DNA from: Bacillota bacterium
GTDB taxonomy: Bacteria; Bacillota; Limnochordia; Limnochordales; ZCTH02-B6
Length of the DNA: 64,000 bases
Direction of reading: 5' to 3'
Assembly (NCBI GenBank): GCA_017577945.1
Contig: PKQS01000008.1
Span: 248,001-312,000 of the forward strand
In this document: positions 19,201 through 26,202 of the stretch, piece by piece
Layout: each line of letters begins with the position of its first letter
Numbering within the stretch: the stretch's first letter is position 1
Made by a program: the position numbers and the translations under genes
The notes under the pieces: generated by a model
Databases searched by the model: none
What the model was told of the DNA's origin: nothing
The model's input: only the letters and a program-made list of their open reading frames with translations

Positions 19201-19959
19201 GTTGATGAACTCGATGACGTCCGGGTGCCAGACGTTGAGAATGAGCATGAGCGCGCCGCGCCGCGAGCCGCCTTGCTCGACGAGTCCCGTAGCCGTCGAG
19301 AACAGCTGGCCCCAGCTGACCGCACCGGAGCTCTTGCCGTTGACGCCCTGCACGTAAGCCAGGCGCGGCCGCAGCGTGGACAAATTAATGCCGACGCCGC
19401 CGCCGCGGGACATGATCTCCACCATGTTGCGCAGCGTGTCCATGATGGCCCGGCGGCTGTCGTTGCCGTACTTGGGGTCGTCGGCGCGAATGGGAATGAC
19501 GTAGCAGTTGTAGGCGGTCAGATCCTGGCCTGTGCCCAGCATGGCGTTGATGCGCCCGCCCGGGACGAAGCGCCAGTCCTGCAGCAGCCAGCGGAACTCC
19601 TTCTCCAGCTTCTTGCGCTTGCTGGGCTCTTCCACCTCGACGATGGCCTTGGCCATCCGATCCCACATCTGCTCCGGCCGCGTCTCCAGCGGCAAGTCGA
19701 TCTTCGAGCGCTGCTGCGTAAACAGTTCACCGGAACGGAGGCGTACCGTGATGTTGTCGCCGTCGATGGCCTCCACGACGCCGACTTCTTTTTGCGGGTA
19801 GCGCGGATGCTCTTTCGTGAGAACGACGACGGTGTCGCCGACGGCGATGTCGGCCCGATTGCCCTTCAGCGCGTAGCGATCAAGAAAGATCAGCTCTTGC
19901 AACTCGCTCCAGCGATAACGCCGTTCCTGGGCGGTCGTGCCGGTCGGCCCCGTGGCCAT
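16216..19959 (-). CDS. nrdJ: Class II (adenosylcobalamin-dependent) ribonucleotide reductase with an intein
   Basis: The 1247-residue precursor reduces ribonucleotides to deoxyribonucleotides. Removing the intein leaves about 885 residues, normal for the large NrdJ class. Landmarks: TAYNCYVIPIRADD (a redox Cys), SRGGGVGINLSTLRPR, QGGSRRGALMLILNVWHPD, and IATNP joined after splicing to CGEQFLPAWGVCNLGHINL. Then come MGTMGLAEMLIKLG, TQAPTGTTGTMVGTSTGIEP and TTNCPSHWTVEQVEELYRLA, and a C-terminal zinc-ribbon-like tail ending CPACGTF...CGRCLTCGHSTC. No ATP-cone is visible at the N-terminus. The ATG at 19959 follows AGGAGGT at 7 bases. A promoter with paired NrdR boxes lies upstream. No cobalamin riboswitch core is visible in the leader. 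Confidence 0.96.
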   Translation of the reverse strand: MATGPTGTTAQERRYRWSELQELIFLDRYALKGNRADIAVGDTVVVLTKEHPRYPQKEVGVVEAIDGDNITVRLRSGELFTQQRSKIDLPLETRPEQMWDRMAKAIVEVEEPSKRKKLEKEFRWLLQDWRFVPGGRINAMLGTGQDLTAYNCYVIPIRADDPKYGNDSRRAIMDTLRNMVEIMSRGGGVGINLSTLRPRLAYVQGVNGKSSGAVSWGQLFSTATGLVEQGGSRRGALMLILNVWHPDVIEFINAKRDFGVMTNANISVGLTDDFERALDNDEEWELVFPDYEAVGREVYDAEWDGNLTRWRQKGYPVKVYRKVRARELWRMIVESAWASAEPGIVRLDYANRMSNTWYFHELIATNPCVTGDTLIATENGLERAEDLYFANRPLKVVVDGRLSDEALLPASPVFATGIKPVYKLTTREGFSLRLTADHRVMTTRGWVAAKDLRPGDEIYVLNRPGAFGREGSRELGLALGWLAGDGAVASERAVPPFAAEGRELAPALAAAVPAAVQCSETSREYARAAVAVQEREEVLVPSEQLRKLRERYGLTADKPHVPEVVFRGTREMQQSFLQALFSASGRVEVDDATGSYAVRLTSRRLELLQDVQRLLLNFGIYSRIEAARQPANRLMTEGCGEVEACAQADAPQLVITGRSLVRFADEIGFLQEAENEALRAAVALVAREPHAERFVATFEALLPDGEEMVYDLTQPETHSFVANGLVVHNCGEQFLPAWGVCNLGHINLSRFVENGQILWDDLKKAARLGVRFLDNIIDITPYFFKENEQVQKAERRIGMGTMGLAEMLIKLGVRYGSDESLEIIDKVYRTIAVEAYMASVELAEEKGPFPMFDAEKFLQSGFMQGMPEEVREAVRKKGIRNATLLTQAPTGTTGTMVGTSTGIEPYYQWTYWRMGRLGRREVREAIVEEWLAEHPEVGGIENLPDFFVTALDLDPAEHVRVQAAIQRWVDSSISKTTNCPSHWTVEQVEELYRLARELGCKGITIYRDKSRDEQVLQRKEEDEAKAKGNAATQAGQDGGDGTAAKELRPVIREVPEVVEGYTFRQKTMVGTARITINEADGEPFETIIVLGKGGMDINAVSEAIGRLISLYLRTPSPISNTRKLSLVVEQLSGIGGAQPFGFGPNRVLSLPDALAKALERYLQTKAKATKAGGATGTGSQPAATTSGVADYGGPAFSDSHDDKDEFDPNSLVHPRQTSADLCPACGTFSFIKAEGCGRCLTCGHSTC
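17773..18858 (-). other. Intein inside nrdJ (362 residues, with LAGLIDADG-type domain)
   Basis: The in-frame insertion begins with CVTGDTLIATENGLERAEDL (block A, Cys1). It continues with LRLTADHRVMTTRGW (block B, His in TADH), an endonuclease-like region with LGLALGWLAGDGAVA (block C) and FLQALFSASGRVEVDD (block E), and ends with YDLTQPETHSFVANGLVVHN (blocks F and G, terminal His-Asn). The +1 extein residue is Cys. It interrupts the conserved NPCGE sequence exactly between Pro and Cys, after extein residue 367. All residues needed for standard class 1 splicing are present. Both DOD-type motifs retain acidic residues (GDG, and a weaker SGR in block E), so homing endonuclease activity is uncertain. 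Confidence 0.95.
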
Positions 19960-20065
19960 GTTCGTACCTCCTGTACGTGATGAGATATCCTTGCGTTGAA
20001 TGACGGTGCTCCGCCGAGCCGCCGCGCGACATCTTGTTGTCGCGGCGGCTCGCACAACGGAGAAA

Positions 20066-20081
20066 CCACAATATATTGTGG
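20066..20081. promoter_or_regulatory. NrdR box, strong copy
   Basis: CCACAATATATTGTGG is a perfect 16-base palindrome that closely matches the NrdR consensus ACACWATATATWGTGT. It lies 8 bases downstream of the TATAAT of the nrdJ promoter and would cover the transcription start. Confidence 0.88.
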
Positions 20082-20089
20082 ACTATCTA

Positions 20090-20118
20090 ATTATACCGCA
20101 CGAAATGTAGTCGGTCGA
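20090..20118 (-). promoter_or_regulatory. Predicted sigma-A promoter of nrdJ
   Basis: On the minus strand TCGACC and a perfect TATAAT are 17 bases apart. NrdR-box-like sequences lie on both sides of the -10, the usual placement for NrdR repression. Confidence 0.75.
20098..20113. promoter_or_regulatory. NrdR box, weak upstream copy
   Basis: GCACGAAATGTAGTCG matches about 10 of 16 NrdR consensus positions. Its centre lies 32 bases from that of the strong box. A pair of boxes about three helical turns apart is the classic NrdR arrangement, and that spacing is the main support for this weak copy. Confidence 0.6.
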
Positions 20119-20305
20119 GGGGGAAAACGGCGCGTCCCGGCCGGCTGGCGGATATTCGAAATTGTACCGAGAATGTCGAGCGGTGCAAGTTCGAGGCCGG
20201 GGCCGCGGCGCGCAGGCGGGGACAGCCGGAGTCCGTGACACGAGGGCAGGCGAGGCCCAGTTCGGCAAGAAGCGAAGGGCAGCCTCCGCGGGGTGTTCCC
20301 GCGTG
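20119..20305. other. Gap between the nrdJ promoter and the DUF1540 gene
   Basis: GC-rich sequence without a credible frame. On the minus strand a GCGGG-AACAC-CCCGC hairpin follows the end of the DUF1540 gene, but no T-tract comes after it, so I do not call a terminator. Confidence 0.45.
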
Positions 20306-20323
20306 ACCGCCGGCGGCGGTCAC
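20306..20323. repeat. 18-base perfect palindrome at the DUF1540 stop codon
   Basis: GTGACCGCC followed by GGCGGTCAC overlaps the stop codon of the minus-strand gene ending at 20320. It may form a stem at the mRNA end or be a protein site. No T-run follows on either strand. Confidence 0.5.
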
Positions 20324-20526
20324 TTGGGCCGGAACGTGTAGCAGCACGTCTCCCTCGACGCCCGGGCCGGCGTCTCGCCAATTTCGCCGAACTCTTCGTC
20401 GTCGCCCAGCCCCTTCTCGAGGAGCTTGACTGCCTGGTCGCTGACGACGAGAATTCGCTCCGCGACGCACACGTTGCCGTCGCCCCAGTAGTAGCAGTTA
20501 CTCACGGTGCAGCGCACTTCCGTCAC
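20320..20526 (-). CDS. DUF1540 small cysteine-rich protein
   Basis: A 68-residue protein with the DUF1540 pattern VRCTVSNCYYWGDGNVCVAERI, a short Cys-rich motif (C-x4-C-x8-C) that probably binds a metal. An acidic middle (GLGDDEEFGEIGE) and a final CCYTFRP complete the fourth and fifth cysteines. Members are widespread in spore-forming Bacillota, and their role is not established. The GTG start at 20526 follows GGGAGGTGA at 6 bases. The gene is transcribed in the same direction as nrdJ but lies 360 bases upstream of it with a separate promoter between. Confidence 0.85.
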   Translation of the reverse strand: MTEVRCTVSNCYYWGDGNVCVAERILVVSDQAVKLLEKGLGDDEEFGEIGETPARASRETCCYTFRPK

Positions 20527-20838
20527 GTCGTTCACCTCCCGCGCCGGGTCGCAAGACGTACCGTTAGCGTTCCCCGCCGGGGCGCGTCGCATGCGGCCGG
20601 GCGGCGCGGGAGCCGGCGCCAGCTCGGGGCGGCTGCGCAGCGGTGCGAGCCGCCGGGGAGAAGCCCCGCGCGGCCGCGTGGCCGGCCGCAGGAGGGCGAG
20701 CAGGCAGCGTAGAAGGGTGTCGTTCGTGCGGCGCCGGGCGGGCGGAAGGCCCAGGAGGCCCATGGGCGGCCAACGCCCACGGCGGCGGACGGCCGCGGCT
20801 GCCGCAGGCAACGTTTGGGGGACGGCGGGGGAACTATC
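20527..20838. other. Intergenic region, no gene seen
   Basis: This 312-base, very GC-rich gap separates the divergent DUF1540 and aminopeptidase genes. Both promoters should lie here, but I find no convincing -35/-10 pair. The frames crossing it are Arg/Ala/Gly-rich shadows. Confidence 0.45.
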
Positions 20839-21954
20839 ATGGCGCAAGGGCTGGAGACACCGAACTTTCGCTCGGTGGCGGAAAAGATCGTGCGCGATTG
20901 CGCGGGCGTGCGGCCGGGCCAAGTGGTGCAAATCGGCGGCGGGATCCACAACTTCGGCTTCCTGGCGGCGGTCGCGGCCGCGGTGCGCCGGGCCGGGGCG
21001 TTTCCCGAGCTGAACGTGACGTCGGACGACTTGCAGGTGGAGATGCTGACGACCACGCCGCTGGAGCACCTGCGAGCGCTGCCCGAGCACCGGCTGCGCT
21101 GGCTGGAAGACGTGGACGTCATCATCGCGACGGACGCGGTCGAGAACCCGCAAAAGGCGGAAAGCGTGCCCGAGGAGCGGCGGCTGGCGGCGCTGGCGGC
21201 GGCGAAAGCGATGGAACGCCACATTTTCGAGCGGGGCGTGCGCTGGGTTTACGTCGGCTGGCCGACGCCCGCGGCGACGCCGGGGCTGGCGCTGCCTTTC
21301 GCCGGCTTCTGGCCCATGTTCTGGCGGGCGGTCGACGTGGATTACCGGCAACTGGCCGCCGAGGCGGCGAGCGCGGCGGCGATCCTCGAGGTAGCTGAAG
21401 AAGTGCGCATCGTGAGCGAACGGGGCACCGACCTGACGCTGCGGCTGGCGGGCAGGCCCGTGCTGGTGGACGACGGGGTCATCTCGGACGAAGACGTGGA
21501 GCGCGGCGATACGGCGGCGACGCTGCCCGCCGGCAAAGTGTTCGTCGCGCCGCAGGAAGACTCCGCCGCCGGCCGGCTCGTGGCGGACTTCGCCGTCCTG
21601 GGCGGGCGGCCTGTGTCCGGCCTCGAGCTGACGCTGGCCGAGGGCCGCGTGCGGGCCGTCGGAGCGCACCCGAGCGCGGCCGCGGTCGAGCGGCTGCTGG
21701 CCGGGGAACGGGGCGAGGTCGACCGCGTCGGCGAATTGGGCATCGGGCTCAACCCGGCGGTGGATCGCTTTGCCGGGTACTCGTTGACCGACGAAAAGCG
21801 CCGCGGCGCGTTGTATCTGGGCTTGGGCGACAACCGGCTGCTCGGCGGCGCCAACGCGGCGACGGTTCGCTGGGAGTTGTTCGTGGAAAACCCGACGGTG
21901 CTGGTGGACGGCCGGCCGTTCCTCGAGGCGGGGAGGCTGACCTTGCGTTCGTGA
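20839..21954 (+). CDS. M29-family metallo-aminopeptidase (AmpS/PepS-like)
   Basis: The 371-residue protein follows the thermophilic aminopeptidase M29 plan. The N-terminal domain has IVRDCAGVRPGQVVQIGG. The catalytic domain has EVAEEVRIVSERGTDLTLRL, GKVFVAPQEDSAAGRLVADF, a shortened central part and VDRVGELGIGLNPAV. The ligands near the end are in the GALYLGLGDNRLLGGANAA stretch, where a canonical His-rich ending is partly altered, so full activity is not certain. M29 enzymes bind two Zn or Co ions and remove N-terminal residues in the cytosol. The start is the ATG at 20839 after GGCGGGGGAAC; an earlier in-frame ATG at 20815 is less likely. Confidence 0.8.
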   Translation: MAQGLETPNFRSVAEKIVRDCAGVRPGQVVQIGGGIHNFGFLAAVAAAVRRAGAFPELNVTSDDLQVEMLTTTPLEHLRALPEHRLRWLEDVDVIIATDAVENPQKAESVPEERRLAALAAAKAMERHIFERGVRWVYVGWPTPAATPGLALPFAGFWPMFWRAVDVDYRQLAAEAASAAAILEVAEEVRIVSERGTDLTLRLAGRPVLVDDGVISDEDVERGDTAATLPAGKVFVAPQEDSAAGRLVADFAVLGGRPVSGLELTLAEGRVRAVGAHPSAAAVERLLAGERGEVDRVGELGIGLNPAVDRFAGYSLTDEKRRGALYLGLGDNRLLGGANAATVRWELFVENPTVLVDGRPFLEAGRLTLRS

Positions 21955-21955
21955 C

Positions 21956-22060
21956 GAGGCGCCGGCGGAGAACGAGGTGCGGCTAAACGACGAGGCGCGG
22001 CCGATTGACGGGGCGCAACCGAACGACAGAGCACGGCCGGGCAGAAAAGGGGGAAACGAA
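21956..22060 (+). repeat. Degenerate 17-18-base tandem repeats downstream of the aminopeptidase
   Basis: Units of the type ACGACGAGGCGCGGCCG recur about four times (GAACGAGGTGCGGCTAA, ACGACGAGGCGCGGCCG, ATTGACGGGGCGCAACC, GAACGACAGAGCACGG). They lie between the gene end and the terminator, with no coding potential evident. Confidence 0.55.
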
Positions 22061-22061
22061 C

Positions 22062-22090
22062 AAGGGCCGCCGGTCACACCGGCGGCCCTT
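22062..22090. terminator. Bidirectional terminator between aminopeptidase and cupredoxin genes
   Basis: AAGGGCCGCCGG, loop TCACA, then CCGGCGGCCCTT: a 12-base perfect stem between two convergent genes, followed by a pyrimidine-rich CTCTC. The T-tracts are short. Confidence 0.8.
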
Positions 22091-22132
22091 CTCTCCGGCG
22101 ATGTGTGAAACTCAAGCAACCCGCGCCGGCTG

Positions 22133-22588
22133 TTACTCGATGACGAGCCAGCCGATCATGCCCAGCGCTTCGTGGCCAGGCTCCGTGCAGATGGCCTGAT
22201 ACCGGCCGGGAGCACCGGCGGTGAACTCGAAGGTGGCCGTCTGGCCCGCCCGAACCAGCGGGGTGTTCAGGTCCAGCGCATCCACGTACCAGTCGTGGGC
22301 GACCGAACCGTTGTTGCGGATGACCAGCCGGACCCGCTCGCCGCTCTTGACGCGGATCTCCTGCGGTTCGAACATGAAGTCGTTGAACACGAGGTTGATT
22401 TCACGCACGCCGGCAGTGGCCGTCGACGAAGCCGTGGCCGAGGTGGACGTCGTCGACGACGCAGCAGGAGTGCTGGACGTCGAGGACGAGGTCGAGCTCG
22501 GCTGGTTGCTCCGGCCGCCGCACGCGACCAACAACAGCGCCAGCGCGAGGACCGCCACGAGGCCAAGCACGCGCCGCCGTCCCAACAC
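22133..22588 (-). CDS. Cupredoxin-domain lipoprotein
   Basis: The 151-residue product is an exported, lipid-anchored copper protein. A signal peptide ends in the lipobox LLVAC (Cys at 23). A Ser/Thr-rich linker spans about 29-58, and a plastocyanin/azurin-like beta domain fills the rest. Type 1 copper ligands are complete: His98 in SVAHDW, Cys134 in AICTEPGH, His139 and Met144 in GHEALGM. A role in electron transfer outside the membrane or in copper handling is likely. The GTG start at 22588 follows AAGGGG at 8 bases. A good promoter lies at 22696-22725. No oxidase or other partner gene is adjacent. Confidence 0.9.
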   Translation of the reverse strand: MLGRRRVLGLVAVLALALLLVACGGRSNQPSSTSSSTSSTPAASSTTSTSATASSTATAGVREINLVFNDFMFEPQEIRVKSGERVRLVIRNNGSVAHDWYVDALDLNTPLVRAGQTATFEFTAGAPGRYQAICTEPGHEALGMIGWLVIE

Positions 22589-22612
22589 AGCGATAACCCC
22601 TTCCCGTTTGTG

Positions 22613-22628
22613 TGTGATTTATGTCATA
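22613..22628. promoter_or_regulatory. CRP/FNR-like dyad in the cupredoxin leader
   Basis: TGTGA-TTTATG-TCATA matches 9 of 10 bases of the CRP/FNR-family half-site pair. It lies downstream of the predicted transcription start of the cupredoxin gene. A single site of this kind can arise by chance. Confidence 0.3.
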
Positions 22629-22695
22629 CGCCGTGACGCCCCACACGAACACCGTGTGATTCGCGCACCGCGTCGACCGCCAGAGCCCATCGTCC

Positions 22696-22725
22696 ATTCT
22701 ATTTAAGGGACATTTGTCTCGTCAA
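22696..22725 (-). promoter_or_regulatory. Predicted sigma-A promoter of the cupredoxin gene
   Basis: TTGACG and TAGAAT are separated by 18 bases on the minus strand, giving a leader of about 100 bases before the GTG start at 22588. Confidence 0.65.
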
Positions 22726-22923
22726 GGGACGAATATCCCAGCCGTCGGAAAATCGCCGCTGTGCAGCCTTTTCGACTGGCCGCAAAGGGATGGACGCGGT
22801 TGGGCCGCGCCGGTCGCCAGCTCCACGCCCGCGCGCCAGGTACGCGCGAAGCGAATTCGCTTAGAACCCACGACAAACCGTTCGCGGGCAAACACGCGCG
22901 CTCGCCGTTGCAGTAAAATACTT

Positions 22924-22972
22924 CACAGGTAGCCTGTGCACCGTACGCTTGACAACGTTCCGAAAATCGGAA
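22924..22972. promoter_or_regulatory. Two dyads around a TTGACA upstream of the DUF2203 gene
   Basis: CACAGG-TAG-CCTGTG (22924-22938) and TTCCGA-AAA-TCGGAA (22958-22972) are both perfect 6-base inverted repeats with 3-base centres. They flank TTGACA at 22949-22954, a good -35. The -10 is poor (around AATGAA, 22971-22976). They may be regulator sites. Confidence 0.45.
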
Positions 22973-23023
22973 TGAACAACGGCGTCGTCTTCGTTCCACC
23001 GCCGTAAAGGAGGCATCGGCCGC

Positions 23024-23464
23024 ATGGCGCGGGACGGCCGCCCGAGATACTTTCGCGTCGCGGAAGTCAACGCGATGCTGCCCACGCTGGCTCAGTTGAT
23101 GGAGCGAATGCGCACGCTCATGGACGAGGCGCGGGCGAGCCACCGCGAGTTGCGCCTCATTCACGCCGTAGGCCATCGCGAAGACGGCACGCTCATCATG
23201 GAAACCGATTATGCGCTGGCTCGGGAGCGGCTGGAGACGGTTCTGAGCGAAGTGGACGAGATCAAGCAGAGCATCGAGAGCACGGGCTGCATCGTGCGCA
23301 GCGTGGACTTGGGCCTCGTCGACTTCCCCGCGGTCATCAACGGCCAGGAAGTTTTTCTTTGCTGGCGGCTCGGCGAGGAAGAAGTCATGTATTACCACGG
23401 CCTCGAAGACGGGTACGCCGGGCGGCGGCGCCTGCACCCGGAGGACGACGACACGCCGCCCTAA
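23024..23464 (+). CDS. DUF2203 family protein
   Basis: The 146-residue protein matches the DUF2203 pattern. YFRVAEVNAMLPTLAQLMER opens it, a coiled helical middle follows (ALARERLETVLSEVDEIKQS), and the conserved end carries VDLGLVDFPAVINGQEVFLC and WRLGEEEVMYYHGLEDGYAG. The family occurs in many thermophiles and its function is unknown. GTAAAGGAGG is 9 bases upstream of the ATG. folE lies just downstream on the opposite strand (10 bases between ends), with no terminator in the gap. Confidence 0.88.
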   Translation: MARDGRPRYFRVAEVNAMLPTLAQLMERMRTLMDEARASHRELRLIHAVGHREDGTLIMETDYALARERLETVLSEVDEIKQSIESTGCIVRSVDLGLVDFPAVINGQEVFLCWRLGEEEVMYYHGLEDGYAGRRRLHPEDDDTPP

Positions 23465-23474
23465 AGGCGCGCCG

Positions 23475-24095
23475 TCAGAACCGGCCTTGGCGAATCAGGG
23501 CGAACGCTTCGGCTCGGGTGCGCTCGTCGGTGAGGAAAATGCCCCGCACGGCCGACGTCACAGTGAGCGCGCCGGGCTGGCGCACACCTCGCATGCTCAT
23601 GCACAGATGCTCCGCTTCCACCATCACCGCGACGCCCAGTGGCTGAAGATGCTTCATGAGCGTGTCCGCGATTTGCGAGGTCATGCGCTCTTGCATCTGC
23701 AGCCGGCGCGCGTACGCTTGCACGACGCGGGCCAGCTTGCTCAGCCCCGTCACGCGGCCGTTCTTCGGGATGTAGGCCACGTGGGCTTTGCCGAAGAAGG
23801 GCAGCAGATGGTGTTCACAAAGGGAATAAAACGTGATGTCGCGCACCAGTACCATTTCTTCGTGATTCGCGTCGAAGTAAACTTCCAGATGGCGCGCGGG
23901 GTCTTCGTGCATGCCCGACAGCACTTCCTCGTACATGCGCGCCACCCGCGCCGGCGTATCCACCAGGCCTTCACGGTTGGGGTCTTCTCCGATGGCCTCC
24001 AAAATCATGCGCACGGCGCGTTCGATGGCGTCGCGGTCGAAGGGCCGCGCAGCCACGGCGTTTTCGGTGTGCAACGGCGAAGGTCCGCGTTCCAT
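23475..24095 (-). CDS. folE: GTP cyclohydrolase I
   Basis: FolE converts GTP to 7,8-dihydroneopterin triphosphate, the first step of folate (and queuosine) synthesis. The zinc ligands are clear: Cys93 and His96 in [10 protein letters not shown], and Cys165 in EHLCMSMRG. Other signatures are [46 protein letters not shown] and [15 protein letters not shown]. At 206 residues it is a full-length type IA enzyme. The ATG follows GGGAGAG. A perfect TATAAT lies 30 bases upstream. folB is 8 kb away on the other strand, so the folate genes are not one operon. Confidence 0.97.
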   Translation of the reverse strand: MERGPSPLHTENAVAARPFDRDAIERAVRMILEAIGEDPNREGLVDTPARVARMYEEVLSGMHEDPARHLEVYFDANHEEMVLVRDITFYSLCEHHLLPFFGKAHVAYIPKNGRVTGLSKLARVVQAYARRLQMQERMTSQIADTLMKHLQPLGVAVMVEAEHLCMSMRGVRQPGALTVTSAVRGIFLTDERTRAEAFALIRQGRF

Positions 24096-24123
24096 GCGAA
24101 ACTCTCCCGCGTATTTTTCTCCG

Positions 24124-24129
24124 ATTATA
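24124..24129 (-). promoter_or_regulatory. Probable -10 element of folE
   Basis: TATAAT on the minus strand about 30 bases before the folE ATG. The -35 at 17 bases (CTACAC) is weak, so only the -10 is called. Confidence 0.45.
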
Positions 24130-24193
24130 TAGCAACGGGATGAAAAGTGTAGTGCGCCGGTGCGCTACCTCCGGCTTTCCGCGCGGGGCCCGT

Positions 24194-25954
24194 TCAGTCG
24201 CCGATGGTCAACCGCAGAAGCCATGCGCCCGTGCCGGCTTCGTACGACAAGGACAGCCGGCTGCGGGCCGCGTAGAGGCCGAAGAGGCGCCCCTCGAACA
24301 ACAAGCCCGCCTCCGCCGCCGGATACAGGCGTGCGACGCCCGCCTCGTAGGTCGCCCCGACGCCCACGCCTACGTACCAGTGCACCGCGCCGCGCAGCAG
24401 CTCCAGCACGTTCTGCGGCTCGCCCAACTGGTAGCGGCGCCACAGCGCGGATGCTCGCACCGCCTCGCCCGGCGGTCCGTACAGCCCATGCGGATCGCGG
24501 CCGACCTGCAGCTGCAGCTCGCTGCCGACGACCGTCAGCGCGGTGGGCGCCGGTGCCTGCACTTGCAGGCGCCAGGCATCGCCGCTCTCATCCGGGCGCC
24601 GTTCCCAGAAGGCGTGCCAGGCCGCAGCGCCGCTGGGCGAGCGGCCCCCGCCCAGCGTCCCCGACGCCATCAGGCCGAGGCTCCAGACGTCGTTGCCGGC
24701 CGCGCCGCGAGTGAAGACGCCCCCGCACAGCTGCGCACACGAGCCGGCGCCGGCGGCCACGGCGTGGTGCCATCCGCCTTCACCGCTCCGCAGCGAGTAC
24801 GCTGCGAACAAGGGCCAGTCGAGGCGCGCCCAGCGCAGCGGGATATGCACCGCAAGCCCCGCCCGCGGCGCCGCCTGGGTGGAGAAGGTCAGCTCCGCCG
24901 TCGCCTGCGGCGAGCGGCGGGCGCGGGCCATGGCGACGGCGGCCGCTTCGCCGGCGAGGCGAGGAAAATCTTCCATGGGGATGCCCGGCTGGCGCCGCGG
25001 CGCGTCGAACCGAAACGAGGGGTCCAGGCGCCGCAGGGCGGCCTTGAGCTCGTCCATGGCCGCCAGGGCGGCGCGGTAGCCTTCCGCGATGAAGTGCTCG
25101 GCCCGGTCGAACTCCATGTACGAACTGTCGGCCACCGCCGGCGTTATCAGTACGTCGGCGTCCAGCACTTCGGCGTCGGTTTGCTTGTCGAGCAGCACGG
25201 ACAGCGCGAGCTGCAGGTTGGCGAGCACGTTGCCGGGCGCCACGGCGTCGACGTCCCGGCGCACGTCCACGGCGATGACGAAGTCCGCACCGGCGACGCG
25301 CGCCGCCCGCACCGGCACCGACGACACGAGCCCGCCGTCCACGTACAGGCGGCCTTCGATTTCCACCGGCGGGAAAATGCCGGGAATGGACATGCTGGCT
25401 ACGATAGCCTTCCCGATGGGCCCGCGGTTCAGGGCCACCGTCTCTCCCGTGCGCAGGTCGGCCAGCACCGAGTAGAATGGTATCGGCGTCTCCTCCAGCC
25501 GCATGCGGCCGGTGAGCTGGTCGAGAAAGTGCGCGAACGGTTCGGCGTCGACGAGGCCGCCTCGCGGCGGGATGCGCGGCGCAAACAGGCGGTTCAGGTC
25601 CAGCTGTGTGGCCAGGTACGTCAAGTTCTCCACCGACAGTCCGGCGGCGTACAGCCCGGCCACGATGCTGCCCATGCTGGTGCCCACCAGGATATCGATG
25701 GGAATGCCGTGCTCTTCCAGCGCGCGCAGGAGGCCGATATGGCTGAGCCCGCGGGCCGCGCCGCCGCCGAGTACGACTGCGACCGTGGGACGCCCGTCCG
25801 CCTGCGCCGCCGCGGCGGCCGGCGCCAGGCACAGGCAGGACGCTACGGCCGCGCTCAGCGCGCCCGCGAGCAGCCGGCGCCTGCGCATACGAACGCTGCT
25901 GCGAGCCGCGCGCGCGTGCTCCGACGGTCTCCTTGCCGCGTAGGCCACGTTCAT
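24194..25954 (-). CDS. Patatin-like phospholipase with signal peptide and beta-rich C-terminal domain
   Basis: Patatin features are complete: oxyanion loop GGGAARGLSHIG (residues 63 on), nucleophile elbow GTSMGS (Ser93) and the dyad Asp in DGGLVSSVP (Asp206). The N-terminus has a basic stretch followed by a hydrophobic segment ending in AAAAAQADG, so export is predicted. From about residue 370 the protein changes to alternating, strand-like sequence rich in Gly and aromatic residues and ends in WLLRLTIGD. This recalls the C-terminal barrel-like domain of PlpD/RssA-type patatins. The start ATG at 25954 has GGGAAGGGG upstream. Substrates are presumably acyl lipids. It is divergent from spoIIE. 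Confidence 0.9.
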   Translation of the reverse strand: MNVAYAARRPSEHARAARSSVRMRRRRLLAGALSAAVASCLCLAPAAAAAQADGRPTVAVVLGGGAARGLSHIGLLRALEEHGIPIDILVGTSMGSIVAGLYAAGLSVENLTYLATQLDLNRLFAPRIPPRGGLVDAEPFAHFLDQLTGRMRLEETPIPFYSVLADLRTGETVALNRGPIGKAIVASMSIPGIFPPVEIEGRLYVDGGLVSSVPVRAARVAGADFVIAVDVRRDVDAVAPGNVLANLQLALSVLLDKQTDAEVLDADVLITPAVADSSYMEFDRAEHFIAEGYRAALAAMDELKAALRRLDPSFRFDAPRRQPGIPMEDFPRLAGEAAAVAMARARRSPQATAELTFSTQAAPRAGLAVHIPLRWARLDWPLFAAYSLRSGEGGWHHAVAAGAGSCAQLCGGVFTRGAAGNDVWSLGLMASGTLGGGRSPSGAAAWHAFWERRPDESGDAWRLQVQAPAPTALTVVGSELQLQVGRDPHGLYGPPGEAVRASALWRRYQLGEPQNVLELLRGAVHWYVGVGVGATYEAGVARLYPAAEAGLLFEGRLFGLYAARSRLSLSYEAGTGAWLLRLTIGD

Positions 25955-26202
25955 GCGCCCCTTCCCGCTGGGCTTATCTTCTGCATGCATCGTCCCGGTT
26001 CTTGCCGCGCGCCATCGTGCAGCAATTCCTGCGCAAGTGGCGGAAAGGTGCGGAAAACTACGTCGCCGCTCTCGCGCGGCTCGACAGACCGGCGGCGCCG
26101 GCGGTGCTAGATTCGGAATAGTTCCGGCCGGGCGCCCGTGCGGGTTGGCTGTCTCGCCCCGGCGCGCGGCCAGGCGGACGGCGGTGGGAGAGGAGACCCG
26201 CG

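Noticed and set aside
16144..19980. A 1278-residue open frame on the plus strand opposite nrdJ
   Set aside because: It is antisense to a clear ribonucleotide reductase with all motifs. The composition is a mirror of nrdJ codons, and no family features are present.
19960..20065. Cobalamin riboswitch in the nrdJ leader
   Set aside because: A B12-dependent enzyme made this plausible, but the B12-box core could not be found in the leader. NrdR boxes explain the control better.
22613..22628. CRP/FNR binding site as a firm regulatory call
   Set aside because: The match is good, but it is a single site downstream of the predicted start and no CRP/FNR gene is in the window. It is kept only as a low-confidence feature.
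26079..26100. Spo0A box upstream of spoIIE
   Set aside because: CTCGACA matches only 6 of 7 bases of TTCGACA and lies amid GC-rich sequence without a paired promoter, so it is too weak to call.
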